Shown here: in pieces, positions 1-4,995 of the stretch
How the letters are laid out: each line of letters begins with the position of its first letter
Position numbering within the stretch: the stretch's first letter is position 1
Origin: Chloroflexota bacterium
Lineage (GTDB): Bacteria; Chloroflexota; Anaerolineae; Anaerolineales; VGOW01
Direction of reading: 5' to 3'
NCBI GenBank assembly: GCA_016215145.1
Contig: JACRLA010000082.1
Location: 6,722-14,659, forward strand
Length of the DNA: 7,938 nt
The notes under the pieces: model-generated
Databases searched by the model: none
The model's input: the letters and a program-made list of their open reading frames with translations, nothing else
What the model was told of the DNA's origin: nothing
Translations under genes and position numbers: made by a program

Positions 1-1
1 A

Positions 2-751
2 ATTAAAGAGGTGGGCGAGATGGAAGACGCCGACGCCATCACCCTGCCCGACGAAGTAGTGATTGACGAATTGAGTCAAGCCGAGTTGGAGAAGAGCGAG
101 CGCGACAATCAAAAGAAAGTTGAAGTGATTAAGAGCTACGCGGGCAAGTCGCCGGCAAAATCGCGCAAACTTTTTGTGCGCTTTGTGGTTTCGCCGACGG
201 AACTCGTGGGCGATGCCAACGGCAAAGTGGCAAAGATGAAATTGGTTAAAAACAAATTGGTCGCCGACGACAAAGGCAACATGAGCGCGAAGGCAACCGA
301 CAAGACGGAAGAATTAAATGTGGGTCTGGTGTTTCGCTCTGTGGGCTATCGTGGCGTGGCTCTACCCGATGTGCCGTTCAACGAAAAAGGTGGAACGATC
401 CTCAACGATAAAGGTCGGGTGGTCGATTCAAACAAACAGCAAGTCGTCGGTCTCTATGCTTCGGGTTGGATCAAGCGTGGACCCAGCGGCGTGATCGGCA
501 CCAACAAACCGGATTCTGTTGAAACGGCGAACATGATGATCGAAGACGCGCTGAAAGGTGTGGCATTGACTCCGGCGAAAGCAAGCGCGGCAGATGCCGA
601 AGCGTTAGTAAAATCGCGTCAACCCAAATACTTCACATACTCCGATTGGCAAAAATTGGATGCGCTAGAAGTGGAGAACGGCAAAAAGTTTAGCAAGCCG
701 CGAGTGAAGTTTACAAAGGTGGATGAGATGGTGAAGGCGGTTGGGAAGTAG
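2..751 (+). CDS. fprA: Ferredoxin-NADP reductase, FprA/adrenodoxin reductase type (C-terminal part, 5' end outside window)
   Basis: The frame is open to the left edge, so this is the last 249 codons of a longer gene; such enzymes are usually about 450 residues. The GTG at 11 is probably internal. The family moves electrons between NADPH and ferredoxin or flavodoxin using FAD, in the cytoplasm. The visible part carries family hallmarks: R-S-V-G-Y-R-G, then P-F-N-E-K-G-G-T-I-x-N, then G-L-Y-A-S-G-W-I-K-R-G-P-S-G-V-I-G-T-N-K, which closes over FAD and the nicotinamide. The C-terminal segment with Y-S-D-W and K-P-R-V-K-F is also as in FprA. The N-terminal FAD and NADP dinucleotide-binding motifs lie outside the window. 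The gene ends in TAG and a strong terminator follows, so it is the end of its transcript. An electron donor of this kind could support reductive reactivation of MetH, but nothing here links the two. Confidence 0.87.
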   Translation: MKEVGEMEDADAITLPDEVVIDELSQAELEKSERDNQKKVEVIKSYAGKSPAKSRKLFVRFVVSPTELVGDANGKVAKMKLVKNKLVADDKGNMSAKATDKTEELNVGLVFRSVGYRGVALPDVPFNEKGGTILNDKGRVVDSNKQQVVGLYASGWIKRGPSGVIGTNKPDSVETANMMIEDALKGVALTPAKASAADAEALVKSRQPKYFTYSDWQKLDALEVENGKKFSKPRVKFTKVDEMVKAVGK

Positions 752-761
752 GGTAATGAAC

Positions 762-797
762 AAAACGCCGAAGGTCATTGGACCTTCGGCGTTTTTT
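762..797 (+). terminator. Strong intrinsic terminator after fprA
   Basis: A perfect 15-bp stem (762-776 with 781-795), loop ATTG, followed by a T run to 797. The A run on the 5' side mirrors the T run, so it could also work on the opposite strand. It isolates fprA from xisHI. Confidence 0.9.
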
Positions 798-811
798 GTT
801 GACAGATGATT

Positions 812-817
812 TATAAT
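812..817 (+). promoter_or_regulatory. Candidate -10 element for xisHI
   Basis: TATAAT lies 16 bases before the xisH ATG. No -35 box is found at normal spacing: the TTGACA at 799-804 is only 7 bases upstream and overlaps the terminator tail. An AGGA at 825-828 is a plausible ribosome binding site 5 bases before the ATG. The short leader this implies is unproven. Confidence 0.35.
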
Positions 818-833
818 TCTCTTTAGGATTGTT

Positions 834-1250
834 ATGTCGCGCAAAGACACTCTTCATGAAACCGTAAAAACAGCATTGATCCGAGAAGGTTGGACGATCA
901 CTCATGATCCTTACCTATTCGACTCTACTCCCCAACTATCAACAGACTTGGGAGCAGAAAGGGCGATTGCGGCTGAGCGCGGACTCGAAAAAATTGCGGT
1001 AGAAGTTAAAAGTTTTTTGAACGTTTCGCAAGTGGTAGATTTAGAGCGGGCAATAGGACAATACGAACTTTATCAACATCTGTTGCAACAACAAGAACCT
1101 GAGCGATCTCTTTATGTTGCTGTGCCGAGATATGCTTACGAAGGAATCTTTAGCACCCCTGTTGGACAGATTGCTATTGAAAAGATTGGGTTGAAGTTAA
1201 TGGTGTTTTCTATTTCCGGGGAAGAGGAGTTGCTATGGACAACGCATTAG
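834..1250 (+). CDS. xisH: XisH family protein (fdxN element excision controlling factor-like)
   Basis: The 138-residue product matches the XisH family over its whole usual length: H-E-T-V-K-x-A-L-I near residues 8-16, G-W-T-I-T-H-D-P at 19-26, D-L-G-A-E-R at 38-43, I-A-V-E-V-K-S-F at 54-61, and G-Q-Y-x-L-Y-Q then L-Y-V-A-V-P later. In Anabaena, XisH and XisI are needed for excision of the fdxN element by the recombinase XisF. Most homologues elsewhere have no known role. The D38 ... E57-x-K59 arrangement looks like a PD-(D/E)XK nuclease core, which fits my memory of the family's fold but is an inference. The start is supported by AGGA 5 bases upstream. Its 3' end overlaps xisI by 16 bases, so the two are translated as a pair. 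No recombinase gene is in the window. Two 60-base stretches counted by hand had 42-47% G+C, below metH. Confidence 0.9.
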   Translation: MSRKDTLHETVKTALIREGWTITHDPYLFDSTPQLSTDLGAERAIAAERGLEKIAVEVKSFLNVSQVVDLERAIGQYELYQHLLQQQEPERSLYVAVPRYAYEGIFSTPVGQIAIEKIGLKLMVFSISGEEELLWTTH

Positions 1251-1633
1251 AAAAATACAAAGCTGGCATAAAAAAAGTGCTGTCCGCCTATCAAGAGTTG
1301 AAAACAGACTCTACAGATGTTGAACTCTTATTTGACGACGAGCGACTGCGATATATGGCAGTGCGAGTGGGATGGCACAAGCAAAAACGCATCCACCTCT
1401 GCTTAATTCATATTGATGTGCGCGAGGGGTCAGTCATCATTCAGGCAAATAACACTGAAGATGAAATTGACGCCGAACTTGTAGAAGCAGACATACCCCG
1501 CGAAAAAATTTGTTTTGGCTGGCTTCCACCCGAGGCGCAGGCGCTCACTCGCTTGAGCCAAATCAAGATTAGCGCTCCCAATGATTTTGCAGCCAACTTC
1601 GATCTATCTACCAGCGTAGAAAAACATGCATGA
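1235..1633 (+). CDS. xisI: XisI family protein (fdxN element excision controlling factor-like)
   Basis: The 132-residue product carries the XisI signature: D-V-E-L-L-F-D-D-E-R near residues 28-37, then V-R-V-G-W, L-C-L-I-H-I-D-V-R-E-G, I-Q-x-N-N-T-E-D, and E-L-V-E-A-D-I-P with I-C-F-G-W-L-P-P-E. The start codon lies inside the end of xisH, and GAAGAGGAG at 1221-1229 is a good ribosome binding site. XisI partners XisH; in Anabaena both control fdxN element excision. Outside such cyanobacteria the pair is of unknown function, and a toxin-antitoxin-like or nuclease-control role is only a guess. The C-terminus is odd: after P-P-E the family's usual short aromatic ending is replaced by about 33 unrelated residues, giving a protein longer than the roughly 110 residues I expect. 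A terminator closes the pair 35 bases downstream. Confidence 0.88.
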   Translation: MDNALEKYKAGIKKVLSAYQELKTDSTDVELLFDDERLRYMAVRVGWHKQKRIHLCLIHIDVREGSVIIQANNTEDEIDAELVEADIPREKICFGWLPPEAQALTRLSQIKISAPNDFAANFDLSTSVEKHA

Positions 1634-1667
1634 CTGGTTTTCGCGCGTTGATGCGTGAATAGTAAAA

Positions 1668-1722
1668 CAAAACGCCGAGTCAAAGACTCGGCGTTTTTAT
1701 TAATTCTCTCATTGTTTCGTCG
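1668..1722 (+). repeat. Right copy of imperfect direct repeat flanking xisHI
   Basis: The matching blocks are CAAAACGCCGA (1668-1678), TCGGCGTTTTT (1688-1698), TAATTCTCT (1701-1709) and ATTGTTnnGTCG (1711-1722). The last block is also the point where recognisable DUF1786 coding sequence begins. Confidence 0.5.
1669..1698 (+). terminator. Intrinsic terminator after xisHI
   Basis: A 13-bp stem (1669-1681 with 1685-1697), loop AAA, ending in five Ts. The outer stem AAAACGCCGA/TCGGCGTTTT is the same as in the terminator at 762-797, so the xisHI cassette lies between two related hairpins. It lies just before the truncated DUF1786 reading frame and should cut that gene off from xisHI transcription. 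Confidence 0.88.
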
Positions 1723-1773
1723 TTAATTCGCCACGCCACGCGGCGCGGCGAATCGATTCTGCTCACGGGTTAT
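1711..1773 (+). other. In-frame DUF1786 coding remnant upstream of the first ATG
   Basis: The reading frame of the DUF1786 gene is open upstream of its ATG to a TAA at 1663-1665. Translated from 1711 it gives I-V-S-S-L-I-R-H-A-T-R-R-G-E-S-I-L-L-T-G-Y, which joins smoothly to M-M-G-G-G-P and resembles the family segment before that motif as I remember it. No ATG, GTG or TTG lies in frame here; only ATT and CTG codons could serve. This looks like coding sequence that has lost its own start. Confidence 0.65.
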
Positions 1774-2727
1774 ATGATGGGCGGGGGACCCAGCCAGTGG
1801 GCGGCACGCGATCATCTCAAAGCAGAATGTATTTTGTTTGCCACCGTAGATGCGGCTCGCACCTTCAACGATGATTTAGATTACGTGCGCCGTGAAATGG
1901 GTGTGACCATCGTCAGCGAAGATGAGGCAGATGCGTTGCGTGGCATCACTCGAATCGAATTAAAAGATTTTGACATGGTCGCGCTGGCGGCGGCGTTTGC
2001 TTCTTTCGATGTACAACTTAACCCCGATGCCATCGGGGTTGCCGTCTTCGATCATGGCGACTCGCCACCCAATTATTCCGACAGACAATTTCGATTCGAC
2101 TATCTCGATCAGCGAATCCGCGAACACAACAACCTTGCGGCGTTTGCATATCCCTCAACAAACATTCCAAAGATCATGACGCGCTTGCAAGCCGTGGCAA
2201 ATTCGTATCAGGGTGACGTGCCATTGGTAGTGATGGACACCGCGCCCGCCGCCGTATTAGGTTCCATGTTCGATCCAGTCGCCACGCGCCACGGCGGCGT
2301 CATCTTTTGCAACGTCGGCAATTTTCACACGCTCGCCTTCCGCATGGAATCCAATCGCGTTAGCGGAGTCTTTGAACATCACACCGGCGAGATTGATTTG
2401 AAAAAACTTGATTCGCTGATTGATCGACTCGCCGATGGAACTTTGAAACACGCCGACGTGTTTGATGATATGGGACACGGCGCGCTGCTTTATTCTGAAA
2501 CGCCCCTGATGAATCCTGCGGTGGTCGTCACCGGACCCCGCCGCGCCATGATGCGTGATTCCAAACATCAGCCTTACTTCGCCGTCCCCTTTGGCGATAT
2601 GATGATCGCCGGTTGTTTTGGTTTGCTGGCGGCGATGGCAGATACGATTCCGAATCAAGAAGTGCGCGATGCAATTCGCAAATCGTTACACACCCCTAGC
2701 GGCAAGCCGCCGTGGGAACTTGTGTAG
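1774..2727 (+). CDS. DUF1786 (COG4012) family protein, 5'-truncated
   Basis: The 317-residue frame matches DUF1786, a family of unknown function sometimes mislabelled as pyruvate formate-lyase activating. Motifs seen: M-G-G-G-P at the start, A-A-R-T-F-N-D-D-L, D-H-G-D-S-P-P with S-D-R-Q-F-R-F, V-M-D-T-A-P-A-A-V-L-G, C-N-V-G-N-F-H-T-L-A-F, F-E-H-H-T-G-E, and D-D-M-G-H-G-A. The glycine-rich D/N-x-G segments suggest an ASKHA (actin/Hsp70-like) nucleotide-binding fold; this is an inference. Full members, as I recall, begin with an I-D-V-G-x-G-T-Q-D phosphate loop about 45 residues before M-G-G-G-P. That loop is absent, and the preceding DNA is the xisHI terminator. The chosen ATG has no good ribosome binding site. 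The rest has no stops or frameshifts, so the truncation may be recent, or the shortened protein may still be made. The lipoprotein gene starts 30 bases later, suggesting one transcript. Confidence 0.75.
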   Translation: MMGGGPSQWAARDHLKAECILFATVDAARTFNDDLDYVRREMGVTIVSEDEADALRGITRIELKDFDMVALAAAFASFDVQLNPDAIGVAVFDHGDSPPNYSDRQFRFDYLDQRIREHNNLAAFAYPSTNIPKIMTRLQAVANSYQGDVPLVVMDTAPAAVLGSMFDPVATRHGGVIFCNVGNFHTLAFRMESNRVSGVFEHHTGEIDLKKLDSLIDRLADGTLKHADVFDDMGHGALLYSETPLMNPAVVVTGPRRAMMRDSKHQPYFAVPFGDMMIAGCFGLLAAMADTIPNQEVRDAIRKSLHTPSGKPPWELV

Positions 2728-2747
2728 AGTCATCTCAACCAGAAAAT

Positions 2748-2751
2748 GGAG
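2748..2751 (+). promoter_or_regulatory. Ribosome binding site that sets the lipoprotein start at 2758
   Basis: GGAG lies 6 bases before the ATG at 2758. The alternative ATG at 2746 overlaps this site and would add M-E-I-T before the signal peptide, so 2758 is preferred. Confidence 0.75.
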
Positions 2752-2757
2752 ATCACT

Positions 2758-4035
2758 ATGAATCGCTTTCTCTCTCTCTTACTCGTTGCCGCCATCACAC
2801 TATTAGCTTGTAGCTCGGTAGCAGAGTTGCAACAAAATGCGCCGCCGCAACTGCAAAACATTGTTGGCACGCCCTTGCCCACCGTCCCGCCCACGCCAAG
2901 CAACGCCGAGCGTCAACTTAAAATCTTGGATGAGATTTACTCGGCGGTGAAAGATCAATATGTCCTCCCCGATTATGGCGGCGTGAAGTTGGACGATCTC
3001 AAAAAAGATTACGAAACAAAGATCAGGGCAGGCATGAGCAACACCGACTTCGAAAAGGCGATGCAGGACTTTGCGAACAAATTGCCGAATGGCAGCGTGG
3101 TCTATCAAACACGCGCCGAGCGTTTGAAAGCCGAGACCGAAGACACCATTAAGTATTCGGGCATCGGCGCTTATATTGCGGTGCGTAAAGACCCACAACC
3201 CCATGTTGTGATTCTTTCTATCATCAAAAACTCGCCTGCCGAGAAGGCGGGGCTGCTTCCGCACGATTCGATTTATTCTGTTGACGACAAACCCGTCACT
3301 GCCGAGGAGGGGATGGATGTGATCAAACGCGTGCGCGGACAAGCCGGCAGCACCGTGAGTCTTGAAGTTCAAACAGTAGGTAAGTCGAAGCGCACAGTGA
3401 AGATCGCCCGTGATCAGATCACCGCAGGCGATGCGTTACGCGGTGGGCTGATCGAACAGGCAGGCATCGTTTACTTCCTCTTTCCGGTTGCCACACCCGA
3501 TAACATGATCGAGATCATTGCCCAGAATTTAGAAGCGTATAGTAAGCAGGTTCAGTTGAGAGGGATCGTTCTCGATTTGCGCGTGGCGCATGGCGCGGGC
3601 TGGCCCATCGAAGAGATGTTGACTCTTTTTGGCAGTGGCAACCTTGGGCAATACTACACGCGCGCCGGAAACAATGACGTGGCGATAAAAGGAGTCGATG
3701 TCGGCGGTTCGCAAACATTGCCGTTGATTCTTTTAGTGGGACCCGACACCGAAGGCACGCCGGAAGTTTTTGCCTCGGCATTGCAAGCGTCGCAACGCGC
3801 CATCGTGCTTGGCTTGCCAACAACCGGTAAAGTTTTTGGCTACACCACATTACCGCTCACCGATGGGTCGCGATTGACTCTCGCCACGTCGTCTTACAAA
3901 AATGCGAAGGGCGATGATCTTTCCAAGACCGGCGTGAAGCCTGATTTTGAAATGAAGGTGGATTGGGATCAAGTGACGATGGAGAACGATCCGTTGATTG
4001 ATAGAGCGTTTCAGGCGATCTTGTTGTTTAGATAA
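2758..4035 (+). CDS. Lipoprotein with PDZ and inactive S41 (CtpA-like) peptidase domain
   Basis: The product has 425 residues. It begins with a lipoprotein signal peptide (N2-R3, hydrophobic stretch 4-17, lipobox L-L-A-C with C18), so it is exported and membrane-anchored. A helical region follows at about 40-130, then a PDZ domain at about 133-222 (G-I-G-A-Y, S-P-A-E-K-A-G-L-L-P-H-D-S-I) and an S41 fold at about 225-405, ending in the typical T-G-V-K-P-D-F. Against the E. coli Tsp active site (Ser430, Asp441, Lys455), the serine position is G333 and the aspartate position A344, while the lysine survives as K358 in T-G-K. The usual D-L-R-x-N-x-G-G segment is also altered, to D-L-R-V-A-H-G-A-G-W. 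It is therefore probably a non-proteolytic member that binds protein C-termini or acts as a scaffold. The alignment was done by eye. It follows DUF1786 by 30 bases. Confidence 0.8.
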   Translation: MNRFLSLLLVAAITLLACSSVAELQQNAPPQLQNIVGTPLPTVPPTPSNAERQLKILDEIYSAVKDQYVLPDYGGVKLDDLKKDYETKIRAGMSNTDFEKAMQDFANKLPNGSVVYQTRAERLKAETEDTIKYSGIGAYIAVRKDPQPHVVILSIIKNSPAEKAGLLPHDSIYSVDDKPVTAEEGMDVIKRVRGQAGSTVSLEVQTVGKSKRTVKIARDQITAGDALRGGLIEQAGIVYFLFPVATPDNMIEIIAQNLEAYSKQVQLRGIVLDLRVAHGAGWPIEEMLTLFGSGNLGQYYTRAGNNDVAIKGVDVGGSQTLPLILLVGPDTEGTPEVFASALQASQRAIVLGLPTTGKVFGYTTLPLTDGSRLTLATSSYKNAKGDDLSKTGVKPDFEMKVDWDQVTMENDPLIDRAFQAILLFR

Positions 4036-4040
4036 ATTGG

Positions 4041-4082
4041 TTGCGTATTTCGTATTGCGTATTCCGTGTTGCGTATCTTCTG
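4041..4082 (+). repeat. Three tandem copies of a 14-bp unit
   Basis: The copies are TTGCGTATTTCGTA (4041-4054), TTGCGTATTCCGTG (4055-4068) and TTGCGTATCTTCTG (4069-4082). Similar TTGCGTATT-rich runs are, as I recall, scattered between genes in many uncultured Chloroflexota. It lies between the lipoprotein stop and the promoter of the riboswitch transcript. No function is evident. Confidence 0.75.
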
Positions 4083-4099
4083 CACGACACGTTTTATAT

Positions 4100-4127
4100 T
4101 TGACATTGCCCAAACTCTTGTGATACC
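4100..4127 (+). promoter_or_regulatory. Sigma-70-type promoter for the SAM riboswitch transcript
   Basis: A perfect TTGACA (4100-4105) is followed, after 16 bases, by GATACC (4122-4127), preceded by a TG at 4119-4120 as in an extended -10. Transcription would start near 4134, about 35 bases before the riboswitch P1 helix, which is the expected layout. Confidence 0.6.
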
Positions 4128-4166
4128 ATCGCGTTCAATTAAATAAGCGTTCTCAATCTGAGGACG

Positions 4167-4268
4167 CGCTCATCCAGAGAGGTTGAGGGACCGGCCCTAT
4201 GAAACCTCGGCAACCCCCGAAGCATCGGGAAGGTGCCAACTCCGGCAGAACGTTCTGGGAGATGAGGT
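4167..4268 (+). promoter_or_regulatory. SAM-I (S-box) riboswitch aptamer
   Basis: The conserved core is plain: AGAGAGG at 4176-4182, GAGGGACCGGCCCTATGAAA from 4185, CCTCGGCAACC, then AAGGTGCCAACTCCGGCAGA (4230-4249). P1 is CTCATC (4169-4174) paired with GATGAG (4261-4266). The known ligand is S-adenosylmethionine, and the usual outcome is early termination when SAM is plentiful. The expression platform shows two alternatives. GAGATGAGG (4259-4267, the 3' side of P1) can pair 8 of 9 with CCTCTTCTC (4295-4303, the 5' side of the terminator) as an antiterminator. When SAM stabilises P1, the terminator at 4290 is free to form. The expected target is metH, but the first gene after it is DUF3800. 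Confidence 0.95.
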
Positions 4269-4289
4269 CGATCACACTCGTGATTAATG

Positions 4290-4332
4290 AACCGCCTCTT
4301 CTCGAACAGAAGAGGCGGTTTTTGTTTTTTTT
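4290..4332 (+). terminator. Riboswitch-controlled intrinsic terminator
   Basis: A 13-bp perfect stem (4290-4302 with 4308-4320), loop CGAAC, then a T-rich tract to 4332. Its 5' arm is shared with the antiterminator of the SAM-I riboswitch. It closes the leader 87 bases before the DUF3800 start. Confidence 0.93.
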
Positions 4333-4419
4333 ATGCTAACAACGTTATAAACGTATTTATCACAGAAAAGCTTAGCGCGTTTTTCTATTTGTAAATCAAG
4401 TAGATCAAAGGAGCGCGTC
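4333..4419 (+). other. AT-rich spacer between riboswitch terminator and DUF3800
   Basis: The spacer contains AAAGGAG (4407-4413), a strong ribosome binding site 6 bases before the ATG at 4420, and a short inverted repeat ACGTtataaACGT (4342-4354). No convincing independent promoter was found; TTATAA at 4345-4350 has no -35 partner at normal spacing. No terminal inverted repeats or target duplications of an insertion sequence are visible. Confidence 0.5.
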
Positions 4420-4995
4420 ATGAAATACAAATTTGCTTTTGGAGATGAATCAGGAAGTCCCGGCGATGCTTTACAGACGCACTTTGTTGTAGCGTTATTG
4501 GAAACGTCCGAGCGCGAATCAATAGCAAAAATCGTTCAAGACTTTAAACAGTTCAAAGGATTTCGCCAAGATTCGGAATTGAAATTTCATTCTTCAACAG
4601 ACGCTAATCGGGCTGAGATATTAAATAGATTGGTGAGTGCAGATTGGTTAGTTCGAATTGTAGTAATAGACAAACGCACTCTAACGCAGAAAAATTTTGC
4701 TCTGTATGTGTCAGCATGGACACAGCTAATCCATTGGGCTAAGCCAACGCTTGAAGAAGTGAACTTAATTCTCGACGAATATGGCAATCCTGCCATTACC
4801 ATTCCGGAACTCAAGCGCAGTTTGCGTAAAGTTGGAACGTCCATCTCAATCAAAGCAGTAGGTTCACACACGGAGCCATGTCTACAAGCAACAGATATGG
4901 TTGTGGGCGCAAGTTTTCGATTACTTTTCACTAGGAGGGTGAAAACGGGCAAGCCCGTCTTTTACACTCTCTATTATACACATGGAGTCAATACT
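4420..4995 (+). CDS. DUF3800 domain protein, reading in frame into metH
   Basis: The 192 codons before the metH GTG encode a DUF3800-like protein: G-D-E-S-G-S-P-G-D at residues 8-16, an E-L-K-F-H segment near 54-58, V-V-I-D-K-R, then I-L-D-E-Y-G-N-P and the closing L-Q-A-T-D-M-V-V-G-A that matches the family's C-terminal Q-x-A-D motif. The acidic residues suggest an RNase H-like nuclease fold; that is an inference, and the family's biochemical role is not settled to my knowledge. The start has AAAGGAG 6 bases upstream. There is no stop codon before metH, and family members usually continue with a longer C-terminal helix region, so the 3' end seems lost. Two 60-base stretches counted by hand had 35-43% G+C, against 60-65% in two metH stretches, consistent with horizontal gain. 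It lies directly under the SAM riboswitch. Confidence 0.75.
4942..4963 (+). other. Short hairpin with T run at the DUF3800-metH junction
   Basis: ACGGGC-AA-GCCCGT (4945-4958) is flanked by A residues on the left and CTTTT on the right. It resembles a weak intrinsic terminator, or a remnant of the original DUF3800 terminator, now inside the continuous frame. With so tight a loop, only about 5 bp can form (ACGGG/CCCGT, loop CAAG). Confidence 0.4.
4984..4987 (+). promoter_or_regulatory. Candidate metH ribosome binding site
   Basis: GGAG lies 8 bases before the GTG at 4996. It allows metH to be translated separately even though the upstream DUF3800 frame runs through it. Confidence 0.55.

Larger units (their letters stand above)
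761..839 (+). repeat. Left copy of imperfect direct repeat flanking xisHI
   Basis: Four collinear blocks are shared with 1668-1722: CAAAACGCCGA (761-771), TCGGCGTTTTT (786-796), TAATTCTCT (814-822) and ATTGTTnnGTCG (828-839). The spacing between blocks differs. It spans the fprA terminator and the xisH start region. The first two blocks may simply be similar terminators; the last two are not explained that way. Confidence 0.5.

Noticed and set aside
799..817. TTGACA ... TATAAT pair before xisH as a full sigma-70 promoter
   Set aside because: The boxes are only 7 bases apart, far from the usual 16-18, and TTGACA overlaps the fprA terminator tail. Only the -10 was kept, at low confidence.
834..1633. 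A complete fdxN-like excisable element
   Set aside because: There is no recombinase (XisF-like) gene and no recognised core site; only the controlling-factor pair and imperfect flanking repeats are present.
2257..2658. Long minus-strand open frame opposite DUF1786
   Set aside because: It mirrors the codon structure of a well-supported + strand gene, has no recognisable motif and has no ribosome binding site context.
4333..4419. Insertion sequence ends or target duplications around DUF3800
   Set aside because: Searched by eye for inverted ends and matching flanks; only a 4-bp inverted repeat around TTATAAAC was found, too little to support a mobile element.
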